45,919 bases of DNA, from positions 1 through 45,919 of the forward strand of contig UNSJ01000014.1 in NCBI GenBank assembly GCA_900548405.1. The letters run 5' to 3'. The stretch comes from Candidatus Gastranaerophilales bacterium (lineage in GTDB: Bacteria > Cyanobacteriota > Vampirovibrionia > Gastranaerophilales > Gastranaerophilaceae). A program made the position numbers and the translations under genes. Below the pieces are notes generated by a model. The model did no database searches and had not been told where the DNA came from. It saw only the letters and a list, made by a program, of their open reading frames with translations. Shown here in pieces: positions 8,040 to 17,600 of this stretch. Positions within the stretch are counted from its first letter, which is position 1. The number at the start of each line of letters is the position of its first letter.

Positions 8040-9879
8040 CTTTTCCGTCAAACAAATCCATTACCATATTTACATTATCGGAATGCATTGAAGAAAGAAC
8101 TTTATCCACAGATGAAGTGTTTTCAGTTTTTGCTGCTTCTTCTTTTATTTCTTCAATTTCTTCGGGTTCAGGAACTTCTTCCTTTTTAACCTCAACAGGC
8201 TTTGCCGGTTTAACGGGAGCTGACGGTTTTGCTACAACACTTGATTGCCTGACATTTTCGTCACCTGCTTGAGGCAGTCTGATAATAACATTTGAATCTG
8301 ATTGACCAAATAAAGTATTAACAGCATCAATAACCGCTTGTTTTTTACTTCCGCTTTGAACCTGGTTTAAAAAGATTTCATTCTTCATGGTAACAATTGT
8401 TTCTTCAGGAGAAATCTTTACAGGATTAGCCCACTGCTTTAAAAGTGCTCTCGTAGGTGCGCTGGAAAGATTTTCCAAAAGTTTGCTCCATAATGAGGAA
8501 ATATCTTCACCGTTTGAACTTTTAGCTTTAGGCATAGGTGCAAAATCATCTTTAACAGCACCAGGTTCAGAAGCCTTTACAGGTTCATTCTTAACTTCCA
8601 CCTCAGTTTTTGGCAATTCTTGAACAGGTTCGTTTTTGGGAGCCTGTTTAATTTCAGACTTCAGCACCGGAGCAGGAGAAGTCTTATATGAAGAGGGCTT
8701 GACATTATTGTTTAGCGTAGCTGCGCCGCCTTCAAGTCTTGCAATCCTGTTTTGAAGTTCAACTAACGAAGTATTCTCTGTTAAGTTTGCAAGGTCAATA
8801 ATTGCAACCTCAAGCCACAATCTTGGATTGTTTGTTAACTTTAATTCTTTTATGTACTCGGAACATTTTTCAATAAGGAAAACAATCTGGTGAGTTTCCA
8901 AAATATCAGTCTGTTTATGCAGTGCAGTGATTTGAGCATCATTAGCCTGGGTTAATTCAAAAGCAATCTCTTTTCTGCAATTTTTAACTATTAAAAGATT
9001 TTTCAGATAATCCATTAAGTTGGTTAAAATCTGGACAGGTTCGTTACCTGAATTATAGATTTTTTCCAAATCTTCAATAGCTTCCTGCGGTTTAGAATTA
9101 ACAATTTTATCAGCTAAAGAATTTAAAGTATCAAATGACAAACGGCCTAAAAGGTTGTTAATGTCATCAGTTGATATAGCTTCATCACCGTCAAGAACAC
9201 TTAACTGGTCAAGCAATGCAATACTGTCACGCATTCCGCCTGCAGAGTTTTTAGCAATAGTGAACAATGCATCATCAGTTATATTAATTTTTTCATTATC
9301 TGAAATATAACGTAAATGTTTAACAATATCATCAGTTGTAATACGTTTAAAATCAAAACGCTGGCAGCGGCTTTTGATTGTATCCAAAACTTTATGAACC
9401 TCTGTTGTTGCAAGGATAAAAATAACATTTTTAGGTGGTTCTTCCAATGTTTTTAAAAGAGCATTAAAGGCTGTTGTTGAAAGCATGTGAACTTCGTCTA
9501 TAATATAGATTTTATATCTGCTGTTAACAGGAGCATACATAACCTTTTCAAGAATATTTTGAGCATCTTCAACTTTTCTGTTGCTTGCAGCATCAATTTC
9601 AATAACATCCATAGGTGTTGAATTTGTGATATCTACACAATTTGCACAAACACCACAAGGTGATATTGTTGGTCCTTCTTTACAATTTAAAGATTTCGCA
9701 AAAATACGTGCGGTAGATGTTTTACCGGTACCGCGCGGACCTGTAAAAAGATAAGCATGAGAAATTTTATCAAGCTCAATAGCATTTTTTAAAGCTTTTT
9801 TGATATGCTCTTGTCCTACAACTTCTTCAAGCATTTGAGGACGATATTTTCTGTATAAAGGTATATATTTTTCGTTCAT
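8029..9879 (-). CDS. dnaX: DNA polymerase III subunit gamma/tau
   Basis: The clamp-loader ATPase. Its N-terminus is canonical: YIPLYRKYRPQMLEEVVGQEH, Walker A GPRGTGKTS, zinc cysteines in CKEG..CGVCANC, Walker B with sensor segment DEVHMLSTTAFNALLKTLEEPP, and SRCQRFDFKR. The AAA+ and collar domains end near residue 370. They are followed by a Pro/Lys/Glu-rich linker and a C-terminal domain in the tau position, for 616 residues in all. A TATAAT lies 6 bases before the ATG with no SD. It is divergent from the LD-carboxypeptidase-like gene. No convincing frameshift signal for a separate gamma form was seen. Confidence 0.95.
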   Translation of the reverse strand: MNEKYIPLYRKYRPQMLEEVVGQEHIKKALKNAIELDKISHAYLFTGPRGTGKTSTARIFAKSLNCKEGPTISPCGVCANCVDITNSTPMDVIEIDAASNRKVEDAQNILEKVMYAPVNSRYKIYIIDEVHMLSTTAFNALLKTLEEPPKNVIFILATTEVHKVLDTIKSRCQRFDFKRITTDDIVKHLRYISDNEKINITDDALFTIAKNSAGGMRDSIALLDQLSVLDGDEAISTDDINNLLGRLSFDTLNSLADKIVNSKPQEAIEDLEKIYNSGNEPVQILTNLMDYLKNLLIVKNCRKEIAFELTQANDAQITALHKQTDILETHQIVFLIEKCSEYIKELKLTNNPRLWLEVAIIDLANLTENTSLVELQNRIARLEGGAATLNNNVKPSSYKTSPAPVLKSEIKQAPKNEPVQELPKTEVEVKNEPVKASEPGAVKDDFAPMPKAKSSNGEDISSLWSKLLENLSSAPTRALLKQWANPVKISPEETIVTMKNEIFLNQVQSGSKKQAVIDAVNTLFGQSDSNVIIRLPQAGDENVRQSSVVAKPSAPVKPAKPVEVKKEEVPEPEEIEEIKEEAAKTENTSSVDKVLSSMHSDNVNMVMDLFDGKVIE

Positions 9880-9885
9880 GATATT

Positions 9886-9891
9886 ATTATA
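9886..9891 (-). promoter_or_regulatory. -10 box TATAAT of a probable leaderless dnaX transcript
   Basis: On the minus strand a perfect TATAAT is followed by 6 bases and then the dnaX ATG at 9879. There is no SD, and the -35 is poor (TTACCT). Confidence 0.45.
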
Positions 9892-9918
9892 GCAAAGATT
9901 TAAAAAATAGGTAAAAAT

Positions 9919-10719
9919 ATGAATATTATTAAGCCGCCGTTATTAAAAGAAGGTAACACGATAGGAATTCTTGCCACATCGGGCGCAATGGATGATGACA
10001 CTAATCTCAAACGGGCTGTATCATTTTTTGAAAACAAGGGCTATAAAATTGTCTTAAGTGATAACGTTTATTCTAAAGCCGGATATCTGGCAGGAAGTGA
10101 TGAAGAACGGGTTAATGCGCTGCATAAAATGTTTTCGGATAAGAATATCAATGCGATTATTGCACTAAGAGGCGGCTACGGAGCAATCAGACTTATTAAT
10201 AAGATTGACTACAATTTAATCCGCCAAAACCCGAAAATCTTTTGCGGGTACTCTGATATCACGGCACTTAATGCAATGTTTTTGAAACGTGCAGGACTTA
10301 TGACTTACTCAGGTCCTATGATTTTAAGCGACTTCGGGCAGGAAAATTTATGTGATTATACAATTAACAAATTTTTCGAAACTGTAAAGGAAGGCAAGTT
10401 TGATTACGAGGGCACTTTCTGGGGCGGCAATCTTTCAACGCTGGTATCGCTTTGCGGGCAGGATTTTGTACCGGATTTTAAATTCACACTGTTTTTGGAA
10501 GATTTGAATGAACCGCCTTATAAAATCGACAAAATGGTAACTCAGTTGTTTAATATGGAAAAAATCCGTAAAAACACTAAAGCCATAGCCGTCGGAGACT
10601 TTTTAGACTGCGGAGATGTTGATTACATATTTGAAGAATTAAATCTGCCTCTGATAAAAAATTTCCCCGCATCACACGCAGACAAAAAAGCAACTGTTCC
10701 ATATGGTTATTGTGAATAA
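9919..10719 (+). CDS. S66 family LD-carboxypeptidase-like peptidase
   Basis: The family cleaves L,D bonds in murein tetrapeptides (LdcA) or related amides (MccF). Visible family landmarks are the N-terminal IGILATSGAMDD, ALRGGYGAIRLI, the nucleophile in GYSDITAL (Ser112), GGNLSTLVSLCG, the LEDLNEPPYKIDKM glutamate region and a late histidine in SHADKKATVPYG (His253). At 266 residues it is somewhat shorter than typical (~300) but retains all three catalytic positions. A weak AGG precedes the ATG. It is divergent from dnaX with 39 bases between and lies 81 bases before nifU. A role in peptidoglycan recycling is inferred. Confidence 0.82.
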   Translation: MNIIKPPLLKEGNTIGILATSGAMDDDTNLKRAVSFFENKGYKIVLSDNVYSKAGYLAGSDEERVNALHKMFSDKNINAIIALRGGYGAIRLINKIDYNLIRQNPKIFCGYSDITALNAMFLKRAGLMTYSGPMILSDFGQENLCDYTINKFFETVKEGKFDYEGTFWGGNLSTLVSLCGQDFVPDFKFTLFLEDLNEPPYKIDKMVTQLFNMEKIRKNTKAIAVGDFLDCGDVDYIFEELNLPLIKNFPASHADKKATVPYGYCE

Positions 10720-10800
10720 TTAATATTATATTAATTATATATTATCAAGTTTTTTTTTGGGTTAAAATATGAGTAAGGTTAGATAAATAAGGAAAAGACT

Positions 10801-11646
10801 ATGTGGGATTATTCAGATAAAGTTATAGATCATTACAGAAACCCTCGTAACGTAGGGAAAATTGATAATGCAGATGCAATCGGCGAAGCAGGTTCTCTTG
10901 CTTGCGGCGATTCGTTAAAAATATATTTAAAAATTAAAGACGGCATCGTTACTGATGCAAAATTTCAAACATTTGGCTGCGGTTCTGCAGTTGCAAGTTC
11001 CAGCATTTTAACAGAAATGATTATTGGAAAATCTGTTGAAGATGTTAAGAAAATTACCAATAAAGATATTGCAGACCAGCTTGACGGGCTTCCTCCCGAA
11101 AAAATGCACTGCTCTGTTATGGGGTATGAAGCTTTGGAAGATGCTCTTAAAAATTTCGATGATTATACAGATTTAGAAGATATCAGAAATGAAGAAGCTA
11201 CAAACAAAAAAAGTGAAAAAATTGTCTGTCAGTGCTTCGGAGTTACTGAAAATGTAATTTGGGATGCCTTAAAACTTAACGGCTTGAAAACTGTTGAAGA
11301 AGTCACAAATTACACTAAAGCAGGAGGAGCTTGCGGTAAGTGCAAAGGATTAATCCAAGATATTATTGACACATATTATAAAAAAGAAAATGAAAAAAAT
11401 GAATCAGCACTCACTCCGGCTCAAAAAATTCTGAAAATAAATAATGTAATTGAAAAACAAATATCGCCTGAGTTAAGAAAAGACGGCGGAGATATTACTC
11501 TCGTTGATATTGACGGGAATAAAGTAATGGTAAAACTACGCGGAAAATGTTCAGGATGCAAAAACTCGCACCTGACACTTAAAGCCTTTGTTGAAACGAC
11601 TTTGAGAGATACCGTAGATAAGAATATTGAAGTTGTAGAGGTATAG
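10801..11646 (+). CDS. nifU: NifU, three-domain iron-sulfur scaffold
   Basis: The full NifU architecture is present. Residues ~1-125 are an IscU-like scaffold with Cys35, Cys60 and Cys104. Residues ~140-190 are a BFD-like [2Fe-2S] domain with Cys143, Cys145, Cys178 and Cys181. Residues ~205-281 are an Nfu domain with the CSGC pair at 250-253 and RKDGGDITL. It assembles Fe-S clusters from sulfur supplied by NifS. It has a good SD (AAGGA). The nifS gene starts 3 bases after its stop, so the two form an operon. With no nitrogenase genes nearby, a general housekeeping role is likely, as in other anaerobes and epsilon-proteobacteria. Confidence 0.95.
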   Translation: MWDYSDKVIDHYRNPRNVGKIDNADAIGEAGSLACGDSLKIYLKIKDGIVTDAKFQTFGCGSAVASSSILTEMIIGKSVEDVKKITNKDIADQLDGLPPEKMHCSVMGYEALEDALKNFDDYTDLEDIRNEEATNKKSEKIVCQCFGVTENVIWDALKLNGLKTVEEVTNYTKAGGACGKCKGLIQDIIDTYYKKENEKNESALTPAQKILKINNVIEKQISPELRKDGGDITLVDIDGNKVMVKLRGKCSGCKNSHLTLKAFVETTLRDTVDKNIEVVEV

Positions 11647-11648
11647 AA

Positions 11649-12842
11649 ATGGGATTAATTTATTTAGACAATAACGCAACAACAAAGGTAGATCCTCAAG
11701 TGCTGGAAGCTATGCTTCCTTATTTGAAGGATGAGTATGCAAATCCGTCAAGTATTTACGATTTTGCAAAACACGCAAATCACGCTGTAAAAGAAGCGCG
11801 CGGTGTAATTAAAGATTTTTTAAACGCTGAAAATGAAAAAGAAATTATCTTCACATCTTGCGGTTCTGAAAGTGCAAACACTGCTATTCGCGGCGTCTTA
11901 AACATGAACAAAAACAAAAGACATATAATTACTACAAAAGTTGAACACCCGTGTGTTTTAAACCTTTACCAAGCATTGGAAAAAGAAGGTTACACAGTTG
12001 ATTATATCGGTGTAAACTCGAACGGTGAACTAGATTTAGCACAACTTTCAGAAGCAATAAATCATGATACTGCGCTTGTATCAATTATGTATGCTAACAA
12101 TGAAACAGGTGTAGTTTTCCCTATTGAAAAGATTTCTGAGATTATAAAATCAAAAAATAAAGAAACAAAGTTCTTTGTTGATGCTGTTCAGGTTGCAGGC
12201 AAAATACCTATTGACGTACAAGCTGCAGGTATAGACCTACTCGGAATATCAGGTCACAAATTTCACGCTCCAAAGGGTGTAGGCGCATTGTATGTTAATT
12301 CAAAAACATTAATTACACCCCTAATTATCGGAGGTCACCAGGAAAGAGGCAAACGTGCAGGAACTGAAAATGTCCCTTATATTGTAGGTATTGCCAAAGC
12401 AGCACAGCTTGCAACAGATCAATTAAAATACGAAAATACCGAAGTTAAACGTCTTAGAGATAAACTTGAAGCTAACATTTTGAAAAACGTATTTAATGCA
12501 AGATTAAATGCAGGTGTAGTTAACAGAGTACCGAACACTACCAATATTGGTTTTGAATACATTGAAGGCGAACTAATTCTTCTTCACCTCAGCGATTTGG
12601 GCATATGTGCAAGTTCAGGAAGCGCCTGCACTTCAGGTTCTCTAGAACCGAGCCACGTCTTAAGAGCAATGAATGTTCCGTTTACTTCAATTCACGGCAG
12701 TATAAGATTTTCATTAAGTAAATTCACAACAGAACAAGAAATTGATTATGTTTGTGAAAAAATGCCGGGTATTATTGAAAAATTAACCAATATCTCACCA
12801 TTCCAAGATGAACTTGAAGCTTTGAAAAAATTAAAAAGTTAA
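11649..12842 (+). CDS. nifS: cysteine desulfurase NifS
   Basis: A PLP enzyme that removes sulfur from cysteine as a persulfide and passes it to NifU. It has the class V start IYLDNNATTKVDP, the EHPCVLN and NNETG blocks, the PLP lysine in SGHKFHAPKG (Lys204) and the active cysteine in SSGSACTSGSLEPSHVL (Cys327). The 397 residues are the normal length for the NifS/IscS group. An SD-like GAGG at the end of nifU serves the ATG 3 bases past the nifU stop, so translation is probably coupled. Confidence 0.95.
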   Translation: MGLIYLDNNATTKVDPQVLEAMLPYLKDEYANPSSIYDFAKHANHAVKEARGVIKDFLNAENEKEIIFTSCGSESANTAIRGVLNMNKNKRHIITTKVEHPCVLNLYQALEKEGYTVDYIGVNSNGELDLAQLSEAINHDTALVSIMYANNETGVVFPIEKISEIIKSKNKETKFFVDAVQVAGKIPIDVQAAGIDLLGISGHKFHAPKGVGALYVNSKTLITPLIIGGHQERGKRAGTENVPYIVGIAKAAQLATDQLKYENTEVKRLRDKLEANILKNVFNARLNAGVVNRVPNTTNIGFEYIEGELILLHLSDLGICASSGSACTSGSLEPSHVLRAMNVPFTSIHGSIRFSLSKFTTEQEIDYVCEKMPGIIEKLTNISPFQDELEALKKLKS

Positions 12843-12872
12843 TTGAAACATAATATTTCTTAAAAATTATAG

Positions 12873-12878
12873 TAATAT
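12873..12878 (+). promoter_or_regulatory. -10 box TAATAT before the 12886 gene
   Basis: TAATAT (overlapped by TATAGT at 12868-12873) ends 7 bases before the ATG; there is no SD. This fits a leaderless start. Confidence 0.35.
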
Positions 12879-12885
12879 TAACAAA

Positions 12886-13458
12886 ATGAATAATTTACGA
12901 CTTTTTTACTTAAAAGGTGTTACTTTATTTAGAAATTATGTCAAATCTGCACAAGCAATAGAAATTAGAAAGCCGAATTTTTCAAGAAACGTTTCTAATG
13001 ATTTAGCTCATAGTGTAGAAAACATGTTGCATGTTAATCGAAATTCAGCAGATATACAAATAATGCATAAAATTTCACAAGCTCCTGAAAGTATATTTAA
13101 ACCGTTGATTTCAATTATAACGCAGCCAGATAAACCGGCAACATTAGAACAGTTGAGAGCTTTTAGGAGAAATTTATACAATATTTGCAAAAAAAATCCT
13201 GAAGCTAAAGAATATATTAAATCTTTGCACACGTTTTTAGCTGAAAATAAAAATGTAAGCTCGCTTATAAATCGTATTGGCAAAGGAGTAAGCAGTTACA
13301 TGAATGTTTTCTTAAATTCAACACATTTTAACAAAGGCGTTGCAAATGCACAGAGAAATAATTACAAAAACTCCACTATAAAAATAATGGAAAGATTAAA
13401 TCAAGAAAATTTAAATACACATTTACAAAATTTCTTTAAATATATATCTAACAATTAA
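12886..13458 (+). CDS. unknown 190-residue protein
   Basis: I do not recognise this protein. It is basic and Asn/Lys-rich, probably mostly helical, with no signal peptide, membrane segment or known motif. Landmarks are the N-terminal LFYLKGVTLFRNYVKSAQ and a middle LEQLRAFRRNLYNICKKNPEAK. It follows nifS by 43 bases but has its own -10-like box and ends at a strong hairpin terminator, so it is probably a separate transcription unit. No in-frame interruption is seen. It may be lineage-restricted. Confidence 0.5.
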   Translation: MNNLRLFYLKGVTLFRNYVKSAQAIEIRKPNFSRNVSNDLAHSVENMLHVNRNSADIQIMHKISQAPESIFKPLISIITQPDKPATLEQLRAFRRNLYNICKKNPEAKEYIKSLHTFLAENKNVSSLINRIGKGVSSYMNVFLNSTHFNKGVANAQRNNYKNSTIKIMERLNQENLNTHLQNFFKYISNN

Positions 13459-13482
13459 CATAACGTTATTATATAAAACAAG

Positions 13483-13540
13483 CTTACGATTAAAGTACTA
13501 TGAATTTTAAAACATAATACTTTGGTCGTAAGATTTTTTA
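13483..13540 (+). terminator. 20-bp hairpin terminator after the 12886 gene
   Basis: Arms at 13483-13502 and 13513-13532 pair over 20 positions (two G-U, one mismatch) round a 10-base AT loop. A T-rich tail (ATTTTTTA) follows. The position, 25 bases after the stop, fits a factor-independent terminator. The stem is longer than the window's other terminators (10-14 bp). Confidence 0.65.
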
Positions 13541-13594
13541 TTTATATTCAATGTTTTCAATATTACAATTCCGTTGAATTGTTTTAGCTGACGT

Positions 13595-13623
13595 ACAACC
13601 TTAGACTAAGGCTAAGGAGTTGT
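13595..13623 (+). promoter_or_regulatory. possible SD-sequestering hairpin in the 13625 leader
   Basis: ACAACCTTAG (13595-13604) can pair with CTAAGG-(AG)-TTGT (13612-13623). This makes a 10-bp stem with a 2-base bulge and a 7-base loop that buries four of the six SD bases (AAGGAG, 13614-13619). A second CTAAGG copy at 13606-13611 gives an alternative weaker pairing. Whether the transcript includes this segment is not known. Confidence 0.35.
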
Positions 13624-13624
13624 C

Positions 13625-14557
13625 ATGAAAAAATTTATTGTTATCTTAAGTTTATTATTATCCGTAAACGGCGTATATGCCGCAAGCCAGTACTCATCCT
13701 TGCTTGATAATGTAGAAAATTCACTTTACGGATTTACATACACTACTCAAGACGATGTGACAAGATTAAATCGTATTGAAGAAAGTGTTTATGGCCAAGC
13801 ATCAAACAAATCTACCCAGCAGAGAATTGCCAAACTAAAAACAGATATGGCTGCAGATTTGATTGGTCAGGAAATTACACCTAAAGAAGATACTTTTGCA
13901 GAAGATCAAGACAGTTACAAAGATAAAATTGCAGAAGAAAAATTACCGCCCCCGGGTGCAAATGTAGACTATCCGTCTATTAACGAACTTGAAAAGCAGG
14001 TATTTAAACAAGAGTTTAAAAATAAAGATTTAAACAGCCGTCTTGCAAGTCTTGAACAAAAAGCATTGGGCTCTACTTATGCCGATGATGACTTTAGCAG
14101 CCGTGTAGAAAGATTACAGGCTAAAATAAAACCGAAATCATTTATGGACAACAGCATTGCACAATCATCAAATGATTATTTCGACGGTGATGCAATTCCT
14201 CTTGATAAAAATTACAAACTTGACAGATATGACGAAGGCGAATTCGATTATGATGCATACAATGCAAGAAATTCAAGACAACCTCAGCGTGTAAATCTTG
14301 CATCAGTTGAAAAATCTATCTTCAAAAGAAGCTTTGCACAAGAGCCTATGGATAACAGATTATCAAGACTTGAGTCAACAATGTTCGGTACAACTTTTAA
14401 CAGCAACTCCGAACAAGAACGTCTAGACAGAATATCAAGTGCGTATAAAGCACAAAAAACCGCCAGTAAATACGACTCGAATAAATTCTCACAGAATATG
14501 GCAACAGCTGTGCAGATAGGTACACTTATACTTATGGTCCTTGCTTGTATTTTATAA
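13625..14557 (+). CDS. secreted protein with three ~45-residue repeats and a C-terminal membrane segment
   Basis: A 310-residue protein with a clear signal peptide (MKKFIVILSLLLSVNGVYA, cleavage after AYA-like VYA/AS). Three related units begin near residues 30, 118 and 229. Each has the pattern [V/L]E-x2-[L/V/I][Y/F], then a few residues later RLxx[L/I]E, then a second [Y/F/L]G, and ends with an R-[I/L/V] pair before a Lys-rich helix. Between them are acidic, Pro-rich linkers. The last ~18 residues (VQIGTLILMVLACIL) are a membrane segment. Strong SD AAGGAG. The function is unknown; a surface or periplasmic scaffold is likely. Confidence 0.65.
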   Translation: MKKFIVILSLLLSVNGVYAASQYSSLLDNVENSLYGFTYTTQDDVTRLNRIEESVYGQASNKSTQQRIAKLKTDMAADLIGQEITPKEDTFAEDQDSYKDKIAEEKLPPPGANVDYPSINELEKQVFKQEFKNKDLNSRLASLEQKALGSTYADDDFSSRVERLQAKIKPKSFMDNSIAQSSNDYFDGDAIPLDKNYKLDRYDEGEFDYDAYNARNSRQPQRVNLASVEKSIFKRSFAQEPMDNRLSRLESTMFGTTFNSNSEQERLDRISSAYKAQKTASKYDSNKFSQNMATAVQIGTLILMVLACIL

Positions 14558-14562
14558 TACTT

Positions 14563-14592
14563 AAAAGGTTGAGAAAAATCTCAACCTTTTTT
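14563..14592. terminator. bidirectional terminator between two convergent genes
   Basis: A perfect 12-bp stem (AAAAGGTTGAGA / TCTCAACCTTTT) with an AAAA loop lies between the stop of the repeat protein (14557) and the stop of the AsmA-like gene (14601). T or A runs on both sides allow it to work in both directions. Confidence 0.85.
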
Positions 14593-14600
14593 CATAAAAA

Positions 14601-17600
14601 CTATTTCAACAGATTTTTCAAGTTTTTCAAACCCTCTTTTGCATCCTGCATTTGCTGTTTAGCTTCTTGTGCCTTTGCTCTGGATTCTTCTAAGGATTTT
14701 TGAAGCTGTTCAACTTTATGCTGTTTTGCTTCCTGAATTGCCTGTTTGGTATTTTCAATCTGTTCTTTTACGGTTACCTGCTCAATTTCAGAAGTATCGC
14801 ATTTAGAAAGCCACTTAAATGATTTTACCGAACTTCTGCTTTCAACACCACCGTTAAATACAACCTTAAAATCTTTATAATTTTTATTACCTGACGAAAG
14901 CAGAGGTATTGCAGATACATTTTCACTTTTCGGGTCTGTTGTAAGTGCATTAATAAGATTTCCGGTTAATGTACCGAATTTAGGAATATATGAAGTAAGT
15001 TTGCTGACAGATAAATCACCTAAAGGGCCGAGTAATGAAACAACTTCAGCAGATATTCTGCCTAAGACAATAACATTTGCAGTAGCATTTAAAAGATTAT
15101 ATTTTCCTGTAATATATGATGACATCGATGGTCCTGAAGTTTTTATCGGGCTTAATGATGCCCAGCCGTTGTTGAATGCCATATTCCCTGAAACAGATTT
15201 AAATTCTGCTGTATTTTTAACTGTTGGCAATGCTGCAACCGAATTTATTGCAGCTTTTATAATACTGTTTGATTGCAGGTTTTGTGCAAACAAATAGTTT
15301 TCAAATCTGCCTATATTTCCAAAAGTACCGTCAGTAATTTCAAAAGATACTTTTCCTTTTAGGTTCTTCATCATTTCAACGTCAGTAGCACCATGTAAGG
15401 TTACATTAGCATCAAAGCCAAGAGTGCCTGAAAGTGCATTTTTAAGTCCTGCGGCACCTGCAATAGCTTTTTCTGCATTCATGCCGGAGCCTTTAAATAT
15501 CACGCCTATTTTGCCGTTTATTATATTATAAGAAATATTTCCGTTGATTTTACCGTCAAAAGCCTCGCCAGTAAGATTTTTAAGATAAAAGACATTATCT
15601 TTAAATGAAAAATCCGACGTAAGATTTTGGGCAGTAATTCCGCCTGACGTAAATTTTGCAAGTGTACCTTTACCGTTTGCAATAACTCCGTTAAGATTTA
15701 CCGACATATTTTCCATTGTCAAAAGCATATCAGGAATTGTAATAACAGGAATATCTATATTTCCCTTTAAAACAGGATTTACAGCCGCGCCTGAAACTGA
15801 AATATTTCCCTTTGCTTTTAAATTAGATTTTTTCAGCGTAGGTATTTCCATAGAAATTTGTTGAGGTGTGCTTATATCAAGTGCAAGAGTTTGGGATTTT
15901 GAAAGATTATTCACTGAACCTTTAACTTCCAAAACACCCACGCCATTAGCATAAACTCCTGTATCAGAAAGCTTCAGGGAGTCATTTGCAATTTTTATAT
16001 CACTTTTTATAACTGTATTTTTTCCTTTTAACGCATCTACTGATAAAATTGAAACATAATTAGACGTATTAGCCGATAAATTTACAGCAATATTTTGGGC
16101 TTTATCATTCCCCGTTATTTTAACAGACAGCGGTAAACTTCCTGCCGAAGCGACTTCTTTTCTTAAATCAGCAGGAATCATAGATTTAACATCAGATGAT
16201 AAAATATTACCTTTTGCGTTAATATCAAAGTTTATATCTTTTGTGGTATAGTCACTTACCATACCTGTTATATCAATCCTTGAGTTATTTAAAAGAACGT
16301 ATGCATTATCAATATTAATGTCCTTTTGCCCAAAAGATATTTTAGATTTTGGCGCTGAAATATTTGCAACAGGATTTAATACCTTTAAATTATTAATATC
16401 AATTCCACCTGTGAACGATTTTCCGTCTGTATTTACATCTGCATTAGAACTCATAAGGATAACAGATGTATTTGACGGGATATTTTTTATATTCACATTA
16501 TCAACATTTAAACTCACTTTTGGAACAGGTTTATCCAGCTTGCCTGTTAGAGAAGCATCTAAAGATAATGTACCTGATTTTATATCGTTATCCTTAAGCA
16601 AACCCAGTTGACCTGCCGCTACCAGAAGTGCTTTTAATTGAAGCTTGTCAGCAATCACATGTGCATTAATATCATTTGAAATAGTACCGTTTACCTTTAA
16701 AGGCTGTTCAGCAACTTTAAATCCCGCATCTTTAATATTTACAGTATCTCCTGAAAAATCAATATCTGCTTTTATATCTTTTATGTAAGCATTATAAAGC
16801 TTATATGTAATACTTGAAGAAGGTATTTTTAAATATCCCGATGATTCCACTTTTTTCATATCCGACTTAAGGGAGAAATCAGCATCAATTCCTCCGGTAG
16901 CAGTTAAAGTATCTAAATCATGATATCCGAAAGATTTAGCAATACTGTCTGCCATATCAAAGATACTTTTAAATTTAGCATCAGATTTACAATTTAAATC
17001 TATTTTAGGATGTTTACCTGTTTTAATATCGGCTACCACTTCAGTAAGTTCTTTTTCAGCTGTGTATAATTTTGAATAAAGGTTAATCTTATTCCCCTTC
17101 AAAGTAATATCAATATTGCTTGAAGGAAGTTTTTTATTATCTACTGCCGCACCAAGATTAGATACATTTACAGTTCCGCTCCAATTAATGTTATCCGGGG
17201 TTCCAAAAGTTTTAACATCTGCTTTTAAATCCGCTGTAACATAATTATTATGAATTGCTTTAAATATATCTATAACATTAAGGCTTATAGGTTGTCCTGC
17301 AGGAGCATTTTCCGTTTTGGGCGAAAACACCAACTCGTTTAAATCCATATCAGGCATAATCTTATTAAAGATTTTGACATCATAATTAAACTGGTTTCTA
17401 TCCTGTAAAAGTACCTTACCGTCAGCTAAAACTTTTACCTTCTTATTTAAAACAAAATCAGATACCTTTATTCTGTTACCTGAGAAATAATAAGATTTAT
17501 CAGTCTTCATATCAATAAATGAAAGATTGTAATTATTAACATACTCTGCCGGTGTGTGGTAATAAACAAACGGTAAAGGCTCAGCAGCAGAATTTTGCGG

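Noticed and set aside
8029..9879. Programmed frameshift in dnaX giving a gamma form
   Set aside because: A-runs occur (for example in the KKAL segment near residue 26) but not near the tau/gamma boundary with an adjacent SD and hairpin, so nothing supports it.
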